Below are positions 42,876-52,215 of a stretch of 64,000 nt of DNA, one piece after another. The notes below the pieces were generated by a model. That model was given only the letters and a program-made list of their open reading frames with translations, did not search any database and was not told where the DNA came from. The DNA is taken from positions 1-64,000 of the forward strand of contig DAOTTD010000268.1 in assembly GCA_034438015.1 (NCBI GenBank), in the 5' to 3' direction. The translations under genes were made by a program, and so were the position numbers. Every line of letters starts with the position of its first letter. Position 1 is the stretch's first letter. The stretch is from JACDAE01 sp034438015 (GTDB lineage: Bacteria > Chloroflexota > Ktedonobacteria > Ktedonobacterales > Ktedonobacteraceae).

Positions 42876-43103
42876 TTAGACTAATCCCTGGCGAATCAAA
42901 TCTTCGTGCGCCTGTGAAGCTGCTATCTGCCCACTCTCCGTTGTACTGACCTGCGGGGAAGCGCCAACCTCGCTGTCGGCTTTTCCTGCTTCCTCAACAG
43001 GTAACGCGGGCAATGGCCCACTGGGCGGAAATTCGTAGAAGGGTTGCTGCTCTACCTGTCGCGCTTCTTCTAACTCTTCTGGTGATTGATCGGGGGTTTG
43101 CAT
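42876..43103 (-). CDS. Short acidic proline-rich protein, possible 5' part of split gene
   Basis: 75 residues from ATG 43103. It is acidic and Pro/Gln/Glu-rich with no folded domain (EELEEARQVEQQPFYEFPPS; LPALPVEEAGKADSEVG). It stops at DLIRQGLV; in the next frame the sequence goes on as SNPPPPSFYLQ into the downstream membrane protein. Cytoplasmic heads of Ktedonobacteria-type membrane proteins often look like this, so I suspect one ancestral gene broken by a single indel near 42880. Confidence 0.5.
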   Translation of the reverse strand: MQTPDQSPEELEEARQVEQQPFYEFPPSGPLPALPVEEAGKADSEVGASPQVSTTESGQIAASQAHEDLIRQGLV

Positions 43104-43141
43104 ACTATACTATCTCAACTCTATCCAGATGATGAAACACA

Positions 43142-44320
43142 CTACTGCTTTACCTTATCATGTTCCTGCTCGTTGCTCGTCTGAGCAGTGAAACCGCGCC
43201 CTAAATCCTCGAACTCCTTCTCCATCTCACTTCGCACAAGCAATTCCGCCTCCGTACGCGAGGTACCATGTTTACGTGCATATGTAAGAATACGACCCAC
43301 ATAAAATCTGGTTATCTGCTCCCGCTGAAATTTTAGATCGGGCAGAGGGCGTAAGTTCAACCTGGCATGTGGCTGAAAGTCTGTTTCTGGTAGGGCGATT
43401 GCCAGCAGCTGAGCATATTCGAGAACGGCCTGCGAGGCCATAGCATCGTTAAAGAACGTCGGTTGCGTGCTAGATACAATTAATGCTCCCGCGATGCGAT
43501 TGCCACGCATGATGGGCACGGCGCACGCGCTGGCCTCGTGATCATCTACCTCAACCTGCAGTCGATCTCCACTGCCAACACTGTTCCATACGAGCATGCG
43601 CTGCATCGTTACCGCGGTTCCTGCCAGTGTTGTGCTCCCCAGGTACGCTTTGCTTTCTATATCGAAAGGCCAGGGAGGATTCCCGCGCATGGCAGCCTCA
43701 CGCAACGTATGGATGCCGTCCTCGTGCGCAGGCATAAGTTTGGCATAAGTGATGGCCAGACCCAACCGTCCAGCATCCAGATGGAGGAGCGCATACTCAA
43801 AAATAGCCTGGGATACTTGCCAGAAACAGGTAACTTCTTCACCGGTGGTAGCAACCAGTTCTAGAACGCGCCGGTAGATGTCTTTACGTACCTCGCGTAT
43901 TCCTGTAGACGCCGTGTCCAGTACGCCGGGGAAGGTCTGATTGATAGCATAGGAGAGGTTACTGCGATGCTCAAGTAAGACATCTGGCAATCTCTTGAGA
44001 TGTATAGCACGCGGCTCGGAACTGCCATTCATCCAGCGATAGATGGTGTTCTCGGCAACTTCTAGCTCCCTGGCAACACGCATGATCTCGGTCCGGTCAT
44101 GGCGCAGAATGTTGCGTAACAGGCTGCTGAAAGGCGTCAGCTTCTCATCGGCCAGCGCGTACGCTAGCTGCTCGTCATTGGCTTCTTCTGTCCCCGCCGG
44201 TGTCGAAGGGGCCCCAGGATGGCGCTCATCTCGTCGCTCTGAGCGCTTTTGCTCGGACGTAGATGTCAATTTTCGCGAGCCAGGCGGACGACCTCGTTTT
44301 TTGCGCTGCCCGTTTTCCAT
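43142..44320 (-). CDS. HTH transcriptional regulator with GAF-like sensor domain
   Basis: 392 residues, ATG 44320 with AAGGA upstream. Residues 7-17 (KKRGRPPGSRK) are an AT-hook-like motif. A helix-turn-helix around 75-115 follows (EIMRVARELEVAENTIYRWM). A GAF-like region spans about 150-320 (LVATTGEEVTCFWQVSQAIF; ASACAVPIMRGNRIAGALIV, SSTQPTFF). The C-terminal helices are charged. It is probably a one-component regulator sensing a small molecule. It is the first gene of a leftward group with the two small genes below it. Confidence 0.7.
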   Translation of the reverse strand: MENGQRKKRGRPPGSRKLTSTSEQKRSERRDERHPGAPSTPAGTEEANDEQLAYALADEKLTPFSSLLRNILRHDRTEIMRVARELEVAENTIYRWMNGSSEPRAIHLKRLPDVLLEHRSNLSYAINQTFPGVLDTASTGIREVRKDIYRRVLELVATTGEEVTCFWQVSQAIFEYALLHLDAGRLGLAITYAKLMPAHEDGIHTLREAAMRGNPPWPFDIESKAYLGSTTLAGTAVTMQRMLVWNSVGSGDRLQVEVDDHEASACAVPIMRGNRIAGALIVSSTQPTFFNDAMASQAVLEYAQLLAIALPETDFQPHARLNLRPLPDLKFQREQITRFYVGRILTYARKHGTSRTEAELLVRSEMEKEFEDLGRGFTAQTSNEQEHDKVKQ

Positions 44321-44985
44321 TGTACCTATTCCTTAACTAACTCCGCATGCACGTTTTTTCGCATGAGGCGCGAGAGGGTATTCGATAAAACTTCCCCTAA
44401 AAAGCCTCCGGGTGCACTTTGAGAAAATATGCATATCAGGTTAACTAGCATTGAACAAAGTAACATCTACAAGACGTTTTAGTAGACATTATACCATACA
44501 AAATGGCCACAGAATTATATTTTTTCGGAAACTCGCGGAGATTCGAGAAATTTCTTTTATATTCAAGGATATCACAAATGTTTTCCAGATATCCTGCACC
44601 TCTTTACACAGCAGCTCCGGGTACTGCTTGCCCTCTCTTCTCTCATCTGGCGACCATCTCAATACAACGAATGACGCAAATTGTGCGTAACAATTTCTCT
44701 CCTCGGAAGCAGCAATCCTCACGTGCGCCTTTCACTTCTCCGAGAAATGATTTTTTATCTCCATATAATATTTTCTTGTTGTACAAACAAGGTGAGAACT
44801 TACACCTTCGTATGGATTTATTTTTACAATGTTTGTACTAAAGTACCACAATGTCATACATGTATTGCTTTTCGCAACGATGACAGGTAATATACACATC
44901 ACAAGGAAGTATTTTTCACACTCGCCACGAAGAGTATGGAAAATACTCTCTATCATATTCAAGGCCGGAAGGATTTTGCAATGTT
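44321..44985. other. AT-rich gap without a supported gene
   Basis: 665 bp clearly more AT-rich than the surroundings. A minus-strand frame at 44732-44962 (76 codons) has no ribosome-binding site or recognisable product. Near the right end AGTATTTT and AAAATACT (within 44908-44947) form an inverted repeat upstream of the methyltransferase, a possible control site. Confidence 0.4.
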
Positions 44986-45918
44986 ATGGCAGTAAATAAC
45001 GTAGTGCATGTAAATGAGTGTGGTCTTCCGCTCAACGCGATTGAATGGCTGGAAACACATCATCAGAGCAAGGCACGCGAACGCGAACAGATGATTCGCG
45101 ACCTTCAACTCGAACAGGGTAGTTTTGTGGTGGATGCAGGTTGTGGACCCGGCCTGTGGACGCCCCTTCTTGCGCAGGCAGTTGGGCCCGTCGGACGCAT
45201 TCTTGGCGTGGATATCTCTCCAGAAGCGCTGATTACAGCGCAAAAACGCAGCTCTCACCAGTGGTTTCGCCACCAGGTGCAGTATAAGCGCGCGCTGTTG
45301 GAGCAGTTACCCATCGAATACGGCACTGCGGACGCGATCTTCAGTGCGAATGTAAGCCAGTATCTCGCCGATCCGGTCACTACATTTGCTGCCATGGGCC
45401 GCTATCTCGTTCCTGGCGGTCGCCTCGCTATTAAGGATATCGACTTTGGCACTCTGCGCTTCTATAATATAGATCCCTCTCTGCAAGCACGCGTCTTCCA
45501 GGCACGCGAACAGTGGGAAAAGGAGCGCGTCAACCATGAGTACGCCTTTGAGGATAGCTGGGTGGGCTCAAAACTGGCTGGCTACCTGCGCGCCGCTGGC
45601 TACAGGGATGTGCGGGAGACGGCCTATCGCATCGTTCGCCACTACCCCCTGCCCGACAATTTCCGCCGCTACCTGCAAGGCATCGGCGAATGGTTCGTCT
45701 GCGAGGATGCGCCTTTCCTTTCACACGAGGATGTGACAAACTGGCTACAATGTTTCCTACATGAAACGCAAAATGTCCTTGACCAGGATACCTTCGCCTT
45801 CGAAGAGACGGAGTTTGTCGTTACTGGCGTGTGGAATGCTCCCACAACGCGCTTTTATATGGACCTGGGGGAGATGACTTCCCTTCCAGAGCCGTTCCTG
45901 GTCACTCTACCAGGCTAG
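44986..45918 (+). CDS. Class I SAM-dependent methyltransferase
   Basis: 310 residues, ATG 44986 (GGAAGGA about 13 nt upstream). Motif I VVDAGCGPGLWTPLLAQAVG, the acidic ribose-binding GVDIS, then ADAIFSANVSQYLADP and LVPGGRLAIKDIDFG show the Rossmann methyltransferase core. The C-terminal 130 residues are a helical cap (GYRDVRETAYRIVRHYPLPD). The layout resembles small-molecule or quinone methyltransferases; the substrate is unknown. A strong terminator follows. Confidence 0.85.
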   Translation: MAVNNVVHVNECGLPLNAIEWLETHHQSKAREREQMIRDLQLEQGSFVVDAGCGPGLWTPLLAQAVGPVGRILGVDISPEALITAQKRSSHQWFRHQVQYKRALLEQLPIEYGTADAIFSANVSQYLADPVTTFAAMGRYLVPGGRLAIKDIDFGTLRFYNIDPSLQARVFQAREQWEKERVNHEYAFEDSWVGSKLAGYLRAAGYRDVRETAYRIVRHYPLPDNFRRYLQGIGEWFVCEDAPFLSHEDVTNWLQCFLHETQNVLDQDTFAFEETEFVVTGVWNAPTTRFYMDLGEMTSLPEPFLVTLPG

Positions 45919-45955
45919 TCCTCTATCCGATCAACCGCTGACGACATAATTGGCA

Positions 45956-46012
45956 CGAGGTGAGATCGTCCGCTTCTACAGCGCCCATGCGGACGTGCTC
46001 ACCTCGCTTTTT
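45956..46012 (+). terminator. Intrinsic terminator of methyltransferase gene
   Basis: CGAGGTGAG (from 45956) pairs with CTCACCTCG (45998-46006), with further pairing inside (GTCCGC/GCGGAC), followed by CTTTTT. Confidence 0.8.
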
Positions 46013-46024
46013 ATACGCGATTAC

Positions 46025-46051
46025 AAAAATAAGGCACCCTTTCGGATGCCT
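46025..46051 (-). terminator. Intrinsic terminator of the small 46.2-kb gene
   Basis: On the minus strand AGGCATCC, loop GAAA, GGGTGCCT, then TATTTTTG. It ends the leftward 76-residue gene. Confidence 0.75.
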
Positions 46052-46174
46052 CATTGAGCAAATATTCTCTGATTGCGCCCTCTCACAAAAAGCGTAGCTT
46101 TCTCCACACCGCCTTGCCTGGTATCTTCTAACAATACATACCGGCACAAATGTCAGCCACTGTTTGTTGCAATG

Positions 46175-46405
46175 CTAATGATTGCTGTTCAACTGGTCTG
46201 CGATCATCGCAATAGCCACATCACCAACAAGTGACTGTAATTGATTGTGCAATTGACCCATATTCTCCATGCGCGCGGTGATAAAATCGTGCTGCGAGGT
46301 GCCGTATGAAAGCCCCGAGAGCCCACGCTGGGCTGCTTCGTACTCTTCACTTATCTGTGACAACAGGCGGGCTACTTCACTACGCTGTTCGTGTGCTCCA
46401 AGCAT
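46175..46405 (-). CDS. Small helical protein of unknown function
   Basis: 76 residues, ATG 46405 with GGAAGGAAAGAG upstream, and with a clear terminator downstream, which supports a real gene. It is a soluble helical protein (EVARLLSQISEEYEAAQRGL; FITARMENMGQLHNQLQSLV) without cysteines or membrane segments. No family recognised. Confidence 0.6.
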   Translation of the reverse strand: MLGAHEQRSEVARLLSQISEEYEAAQRGLSGLSYGTSQHDFITARMENMGQLHNQLQSLVGDVAIAMIADQLNSNH

Positions 46406-47110
46406 GATTTCTCTTTCCTTCCTAACTCACAGAGCCTTGCTCATATTTTCCATGTCGTTACAAAAGACTTGTGTGATGTAAATACATTGTGTGTCTTTTG
46501 TAAAACAAGATGTACACTACCCACCACTAGTATGCATGAAAATGTGTACCTTTGTCCAGTGGTTCTCAGGCTTTTTTCTTACATTCATCATTTTTCACAA
46601 GATTTTTACATGTTATGGCAATGTATAAACATCGCTACTACAATTTAACCGTGCTCACGCTGTATTTTTATGTCGCGTTGTCGCCGCGAAGCGACACGAT
46701 TTTCAACTCCTGCTGCTCTATCAAAATAGCAATGGTACTTCTGGGTGGCTCTCTCCAATTGTCCCCTCTATATACTATGACTCCACTGGAGCGCGTAGAT
46801 AAAACACTTTTTGCTGAATTTTGTTATGGCAAGGAAAAATGGCTGCATTGTTTTTCCACTACCTGCTTATCTGCTAAGATCTGCTTGAAATCCTTCTTTT
46901 TTGCGCAAGGTTATGGTATACTTTGCTCAGCGTTGGTTCATTGCTTGCTCATTTATCTGGCAGGCTGAGAACGGGACGCTAAGAGGCCACGTTGACTCCC
47001 CTCTGACACGTGCGTCAGTGGCAACGTTGGCACCAAGCGATTGCTTCCATCTTTATGTTGAAGGATGACAGGGATGATCCTGTCATAGAAGCGAAAAGGA
47101 GTAGTCCTTC
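46406..47110. other. Leader region of ABC ATPase gene, no gene seen
   Basis: The only long frame (46552-46968, plus) has no ribosome-binding site and an implausible composition. TGGTATACT (TATACT 46917-46922) is an extended -10, placing transcription start about 180 bp before the ATPase. A small hairpin CTGAC/GTCAG lies in the leader at about 47000-47015. Confidence 0.4.
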
Positions 47111-48217
47111 ATGGCACGTGTCCAATTTGAGCATGTCTACAAACGTTTCGGCAAAGTTGAAGTCGTCCACGATGTTAGCATCGATATTAAGGACAAGGAA
47201 TTTCTAGTACTGGTCGGTCCTTCCGGCTGTGGCAAGAGTACGGCCCTACGCATGGTTGCAGGACTGGAAGAGCCAAGCGAAGGCGAGATCTTCATTGGCG
47301 ACCGCGTCGTCAATGGCGTCGACCCCAAAGACCGCGATATCGCGATGGTGTTTCAGAACTACGCTCTCTACCCCCATATGACGGTTTTCGATAATATGGC
47401 TTTCGGTCTAAAGCTGCGCCACTTCCCCAAAAACGAGATTACAAAACGCGTGGAAGACGCCGCCGGTATCCTTGGCCTGGAGCACCTGCTCAAACGCAAA
47501 CCGAAGGAGCTGTCCGGTGGTCAGCGCCAGCGCGTGGCTCTCGGTCGCGCGATTGTGCGCGAGGCGCAAGTCTTCCTGATGGACGAGCCGCTCTCCAACC
47601 TGGATGCCAAGCTGCGCGTGGCGACACGTGCGGAGATCATCAAGCTGCACCAGCGTATTCAGACGACGGTTGTTTACGTTACCCACGACCAGGTCGAGGC
47701 TATGACGATGGGCGATCGCATTGCGGTCCTGAATGGCGGTATCATTCAGCAGCTCGGCTCTCCTCAAGAGCTCTACGATCATCCATTGAACCTCTTCGTT
47801 GCAGGCTTCATCGGGTCGCCTGCGATGAACTTCTTCCCCGGCGCAAAGGTTGCTACCTCGGGCGATGCCACAAACATTGTGCTCGAAGGGGTCGGCCAGG
47901 TCAGCGTTCCTCCTCTGTTCGCCGATCGCGCACGCGCCGCCGCGAACAGAAAACTTACGTTCGGCATTCGCCCGGTCCACCTGGAGGATGCACAGCTCGT
48001 GGGTGCCAATGGCACAGGCTCCTTCATCAATGCTACTGTCGATGTGGTCGAGAACCTTGGCAACGAGTTACAGGTCTACTTCACTACCAGCGGAATTAAT
48101 GCCGTTGCAACCCTCAACGCTCGCTCTCGTGTGAGCGCCGGCGATAAAGTACGCCTGAGCGTCGATACCGATCAGATCCACCTCTTCGATTCGGATACCG
48201 GCGAGGCGATCTTCTAA
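47111..48217 (+). CDS. MalK/MsmK/UgpC-type sugar ABC transporter ATPase
   Basis: 368 residues, ATG 47111 with AAAGGAG 10 nt upstream. Walker A GPSGCGKST, Q-loop VFQNYALYPHMTV, signature LSGGQRQRVALGRAIVR, Walker B FLMDEPLSNLDAKLR and switch His VTHDQVEAMTMGD. The C-terminal 120 residues form the OB-type regulatory domain of MalK proteins (TFGIRPVHLED; KVRLSVDTDQIHLFDSDTGE). No permease or binding-protein genes adjoin, so it is likely a shared ATPase for several carbohydrate importers, as MsiK is in actinomycetes. Confidence 0.9.
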   Translation: MARVQFEHVYKRFGKVEVVHDVSIDIKDKEFLVLVGPSGCGKSTALRMVAGLEEPSEGEIFIGDRVVNGVDPKDRDIAMVFQNYALYPHMTVFDNMAFGLKLRHFPKNEITKRVEDAAGILGLEHLLKRKPKELSGGQRQRVALGRAIVREAQVFLMDEPLSNLDAKLRVATRAEIIKLHQRIQTTVVYVTHDQVEAMTMGDRIAVLNGGIIQQLGSPQELYDHPLNLFVAGFIGSPAMNFFPGAKVATSGDATNIVLEGVGQVSVPPLFADRARAAANRKLTFGIRPVHLEDAQLVGANGTGSFINATVDVVENLGNELQVYFTTSGINAVATLNARSRVSAGDKVRLSVDTDQIHLFDSDTGEAIF

Positions 48218-48230
48218 AAACCTTTTTGAC

Positions 48231-48278
48231 GCATGCCTGGAAACGCAAGGAGTAGCGCTTCCAGGCATCGCCTTTTTT
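48231..48278 (+). terminator. Intrinsic terminator of ABC ATPase gene
   Basis: GCATGCCTGGAAACGC (48231-48246) pairs with GCGCTTCCAGGCATCGC (from 48255), followed by CTTTTTT. Confidence 0.85.
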
Positions 48279-48457
48279 GGGCTACAACATTGTTAATAAA
48301 AATGTCGTTGCTCTCGCGCCCATTCTCCTTTGAGCTTCCTCTTAGCCACTCACTCAAAACTCAGAGCGCTTCTTGATCTTCTAGGGGTATGATAGAGAAA
48401 AAGAAGCACCATAGTTCGTAGATAGTGCTGCCGCGCCAGGAAGGACTCATTGCGCCT

Positions 48458-49438
48458 ATGCCGACCATCTACCAGCCAGGCCAACTGATCGATCACTACA
48501 GGGTCATCCGCAAGTTGGGTCAGGGACCTTTTAGCGGCGTCTATCTTGCTCTCGATACACACGATCAGCAAACAGTTGTCCTCAAGTTTCCCGTCGATGA
48601 TGTCGTTGGCGGCGCAGCGATCTTTGCACGTTTCAGGCGCGAGGCCGAGATTGGCAGGCTGCTGGATCATCCATATATTCAAATACAATTGAATAGAGAT
48701 GAACAGCGTAGCCTGGACTATCTGGTGCTGGAGTATCTCCAGGGACACAATCTACGTGAGGTGGTCCTGGAAAGGGGACCGTTGCCGCAGGCCGAGGTGC
48801 TACGTATCGTCCAGCGCGCCTGTGAGGCGCTCTCCTATACCCATAAGCATGGCGTGGTGCATCGCGATATGAAGCCAGAAAATATTATTTTACAGCCGGA
48901 TGGGGAGGTCAAAATCATTGACTTCAGTATTGCCGAGCTGAAAGGCAGAGGTCGCGTAGCAGGCTCAGGCTTCTCCTCGCCTATTGGTACGCCCGACTAC
49001 ATGGCCCCCGAGCTGTTCTGGGGCCGGGCCGGCTCGGCGCGCTCAGATATCTACGCGGTGGGAACGATGCTTTATGAGCTCCTGAGTGGCAAGACGCCCT
49101 TTCCACGTGAGGATGCCTTTACATTCGTCAGCCCGCATATAGCACACGATCCCCCCTCTATCCTTCTGGTCAAGCCGGACCTTTCGCCAGCTCTTGCAAC
49201 GGTCGTTATGCGCACTATCCGCCGCGATCCTTCCGACCGTTACGCAACTATGGACGAGCTGTTGCACGATCTCAGACACCTCGCTATGGTCAGGCCCATG
49301 AAGTACGTTCCAGCCCCACCCAGAATTGGTGGTCGCTATCGACAGGTCATCACGATCGGACTGATTATCCTTGTCATCTGCCTGTTCATGATCGCCTTTG
49401 GTTTTCTGGCGCAGTTCGTACACATGGTCGCTCGCTAA
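48458..49438 (+). CDS. Membrane-anchored Ser/Thr protein kinase
   Basis: 326 residues from ATG 48458; an in-frame GTG at 48425 is an alternative. Hanks-type kinase: GQGPFSGVYLA, VVLKF (ATP lysine), VVHRDMKPENII (catalytic loop), IIDFSIAEL, GTPDYMAPE and SDIYAVGTMLYELLSG. The DFG motif reads DFS; the metal-binding Asp is kept, so activity is possible. The C-terminal membrane helix (VITIGLIILVICLFMIAFGF) has almost nothing outside, so unlike PASTA kinases there is no ectodomain. It is followed by a nested palindromic element. Confidence 0.88.
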   Translation: MPTIYQPGQLIDHYRVIRKLGQGPFSGVYLALDTHDQQTVVLKFPVDDVVGGAAIFARFRREAEIGRLLDHPYIQIQLNRDEQRSLDYLVLEYLQGHNLREVVLERGPLPQAEVLRIVQRACEALSYTHKHGVVHRDMKPENIILQPDGEVKIIDFSIAELKGRGRVAGSGFSSPIGTPDYMAPELFWGRAGSARSDIYAVGTMLYELLSGKTPFPREDAFTFVSPHIAHDPPSILLVKPDLSPALATVVMRTIRRDPSDRYATMDELLHDLRHLAMVRPMKYVPAPPRIGGRYRQVITIGLIILVICLFMIAFGFLAQFVHMVAR

Positions 49439-49479
49439 TAAACAGGCTCTCCATCCTCCCAGGTGATTTACGAACGCTC

Positions 49480-49720
49480 GAGTAGGGACGGGGCTTGCCC
49501 CCATAGGCGTTAACTTACGGCGATGAAAAAACGTGATGGCGCGGCCAGCAGGGCGACCGCAAGGGTCGCCCGTACAAAAAGACGGGCTGGCGTCCAACGC
49601 GCTCGTGTTCTGGTACGGGCGACCCTTGCGGTCGCCCTGGGAGCCAACTCCTAGGATGCATCTCACAAGCTCATCCATTCTTACGTTAACGCCTATGGGG
49701 CTTGCCCCCCATCCCTACTC
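49480..49720. repeat. Nested pair of palindromic elements
   Basis: Outer arms: GAGTAGGGACGGGGCTTGCC through GTTAAC (49480-49513) and the near-complement GTTAAC through CATCCCTACTC (49685-49720). Inner perfect 27-bp arms: CAGGGCGACCGCAAGGGTCG... (49549-49575) and complement (49613-49639). The outer element belongs with the one at 29747-29837, the inner with the one at 34248-34292, so one appears inserted in the other. Confidence 0.75.
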
Positions 49721-49765
49721 AAGTATACTGTACCCCGCTTTCCCCTAAAGCATGAAGATCCCATA

Positions 49766-49803
49766 AATAATAAAGAGCACCAACATTTACATGTTGATGC
49801 TCT
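49766..49803 (-). terminator. Intrinsic terminator of the fad operon
   Basis: On the minus strand AGAGCATCAACAT, loop GTAA, ATGTTGGTGCTCT, then TTATTATTT, 15 bp after the last stop of the beta-oxidation operon. Confidence 0.8.
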
Positions 49804-49818
49804 CCGTGAAACCACGTA

Positions 49819-52215
49819 CTAATTGCGCAGCGGCTTGCCCGTCATCAAGACGGCCTGCATACGCTCCTGCGTCTTCTCTGTGGCGCACAGGGCCAGGAAC
49901 GCCTCGCGCTCAAGGTCGAGGACGTATTGCTCGGTAACGGGCTCTACGGGCGAGCAGTCGCCTCCCGTGAGCACGCGCGCCAGATGGTGCGCGACGAGGG
50001 CATCGTGTTCGCTGATCTTGCCCATTGACAATAAGCCCGCGACCTGTTGTTCGAGCACAAGGCGCGCTCCGGCTCCGGGCAGGAGCAACTGCTGTGGCTG
50101 CGCGGGCTGCCATTTACCTGCTGCCTGGGCGTCCGCTAACTTGATGGCATCGGCTCTGGCGTCGCGCAGCAAGAGATCGCGGTTGACCGTAATAGCGTCG
50201 GTCTTGCGCAGGAAGCGCAGCTCCTGGGCCTCTACGGCGCTGGTGGAGACGGTGGCGACGGCGATGGTCTCGAATGCCCTGCGCACCGGCGTGAAGGGTC
50301 CACCGGTCTTCCCTGCCTTCTGCGTAGCCAGATCAGCGCCATGACGCAGCAATAGTTCTTTACAGCCACCGCCAGCGGGCACCAGGCCAAGGCCGACTTC
50401 AACCATGCCGATATACGCCTCGGCGAGGGCACGCGCATGGTTGCAGTGCATGATGATCTCGCAGCCACCGCCCAGCGCACGACCGGTCGGGGCTGCGACG
50501 ACGGGGATGGGGCTGTACTTGAGCAACTGGTGTGCCTGCTGCAGACCATTGATGGCGCTCTCGATCTGCTTCCACTCGCCGCTCCTGGCCCCCATCAGCA
50601 TCAGTAACAGGTTGGCGCCTGCTGAGAAGTCGGCGGCCTCGTTCCCGACGACCAGGGCGCGGAACTGCTGCGGTCCCTCCTCCACGGCGTAGCGCAGCAT
50701 CTCGATGATACCTTCGTCGATCGCGTTCATCTTGGTGTGAAACTCGACGCAGGCCACGCCGTCGCCCATGTCTATCAGGGACGCGGAGCCGTTGTCGCGC
50801 ACAACTTTGCCGGCAATCTTGAGCGCATCGAGAGAGATGCTGCCTGCAGGCGTAGGAACGGGCCTGTATTCGTTGCTGGCGAAGTCAAAGTACTTCCGCT
50901 CCCCAACGCTGCCCGTGTAGAAGGTGCCCAGTCCGTCAGTGGTGACACGACGCACCAGGGCTGGCAGTTCGCGCTCCTGGAAGACCTTCTCCAGGACCTC
51001 TGTGTTCTCCAACAGCGCGTCCCATACTTCGAAGCTGCCCATGGCGAAGTTGAAGCCCCAGCGCATCGCTTCGTCGATGGCGACGATGCTGTCGGCGATC
51101 TCTTCGGCCAGCGCGGCGGCGTAGAGCAGCGAGTCGGCGGTCGTTTCGCGCGCAAGCTGACTGGCGCGGTCGTCACCGGACAGGATGGCGAGCATCTGCT
51201 GCCTGGGGTCGCTGAAGTTGCGTGCAGCCCCAATTGAGGGGAAGCGCACTTTGCGCTGCGGCACGTACTCGAACGTCTTGAGGTCCAGCTCAAGTATCAT
51301 CGACTCGCCTTCGGGGCTCTTGACGCGTCTGTAGAAGCCCTGGCCGGTCTTTTCGCCCAGCCAGCGCCGCTCGACCATCTGGAGTAGCGCGTCTGGCACG
51401 CGAAAAACCTCGCGTTGCGGATCGTCGGGCGCATTCTGATAGAGGTTGTTGGCGACATGTACAAGCGTGTCCAGCCCCGAGAGGTCGGCGGTGCGGAAGA
51501 CAGCCGACTTCGGTCGCCCCATGCTCGGCCCCAGGATGGTGTCCACTTCGCCGACGCTGTACCCTTCGGCGATGACGCGCTGGAAGGTCGACATAAAGCC
51601 ATAGGCACCGATGCGGTTGGCGATGAAGTTGGGCGTATCTTTACAGAAGACGACGCCCTTGCCCAGCACTTCGGTGGCGAACTGTTGCATGAACTGCGCC
51701 AGTGCCGGATCGGTATCGGGTGTGGGCACGATTTCGAGCAGCTTCATGTAACGCACGGGATTGAAGAAGTGCGTGATCAGGAAGCTGCGACGGAAGTCCT
51801 CGCTGCGCCCCTCCAGTAGCAGGTGCGCGGGCAGGCCCGATGTATTCGAGCTGATGATTGTGCCGGGCGTCAGTACGGTCTCTATCTTGCTATAAAGCTC
51901 ACGCTTGATGTTCACGCGCTCCACGACGGCCTCGACGATCCAATCGACATCAGCGAGGTCTTCCAGGTCATCTTCGATGTTGCCTATGGTAACGAGTTTT
52001 GCGCCGCGTTTGCTGTAGAAAGCGGCGGGCCGGGACTTGAGCGTCTTCTCCAGTCCGGTGCGCGCTACGACATCGCGGTCCTTCATCTCGCCAGGTGGGA
52101 CGATATCGAGCAGCAGGCTGGGAATGCCAACGTTCGCGAGATGCGCCGCGATCGCGGCCCCCATGACGCCAGCGCCGAGCACTGCTACTTTGCGAATCTG
52201 GTACGACATGGTCAC
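49819..52215 (-). CDS. fadN: 3-hydroxyacyl-CoA dehydrogenase / enoyl-CoA hydratase fusion (FadN-type)
   Basis: 798 residues from GTG 52215 (GAGAGG, 5 nt); its GTGA overlaps the thiolase stop. The N-terminal NAD-binding domain has VAVLGAGVMGAAIAAHLA, then the HAD substrate domain (SSNTSGLPAHLL; ITHFFNPVRYMKLLEIVPTP; FCKDTPNFIANRIGAYGF). The enoyl-CoA hydratase domain is C-terminal (FRALVVGNEAADFSAGANLL; GGGCEIIMHCNHARALAEAY; IGMVEVGLGLVPAGGG). Domain order and length match Bacillus FadN rather than E. coli FadB. It carries out hydration and 3-OH oxidation in the fatty-acid cycle, paired with the overlapping thiolase. Confidence 0.92.
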   Translation of the reverse strand: MTMSYQIRKVAVLGAGVMGAAIAAHLANVGIPSLLLDIVPPGEMKDRDVVARTGLEKTLKSRPAAFYSKRGAKLVTIGNIEDDLEDLADVDWIVEAVVERVNIKRELYSKIETVLTPGTIISSNTSGLPAHLLLEGRSEDFRRSFLITHFFNPVRYMKLLEIVPTPDTDPALAQFMQQFATEVLGKGVVFCKDTPNFIANRIGAYGFMSTFQRVIAEGYSVGEVDTILGPSMGRPKSAVFRTADLSGLDTLVHVANNLYQNAPDDPQREVFRVPDALLQMVERRWLGEKTGQGFYRRVKSPEGESMILELDLKTFEYVPQRKVRFPSIGAARNFSDPRQQMLAILSGDDRASQLARETTADSLLYAAALAEEIADSIVAIDEAMRWGFNFAMGSFEVWDALLENTEVLEKVFQERELPALVRRVTTDGLGTFYTGSVGERKYFDFASNEYRPVPTPAGSISLDALKIAGKVVRDNGSASLIDMGDGVACVEFHTKMNAIDEGIIEMLRYAVEEGPQQFRALVVGNEAADFSAGANLLLMLMGARSGEWKQIESAINGLQQAHQLLKYSPIPVVAAPTGRALGGGCEIIMHCNHARALAEAYIGMVEVGLGLVPAGGGCKELLLRHGADLATQKAGKTGGPFTPVRRAFETIAVATVSTSAVEAQELRFLRKTDAITVNRDLLLRDARADAIKLADAQAAGKWQPAQPQQLLLPGAGARLVLEQQVAGLLSMGKISEHDALVAHHLARVLTGGDCSPVEPVTEQYVLDLEREAFLALCATEKTQERMQAVLMTGKPLRN

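Noticed and set aside
44732..44962. Minus-strand 76-codon frame in the AT-rich gap
   Set aside because: No ribosome-binding site and no recognisable product.
46552..46968. Plus-strand 138-codon frame upstream of the ABC ATPase
   Set aside because: Implausible composition, no ribosome-binding site, and overlaps the ATPase promoter.
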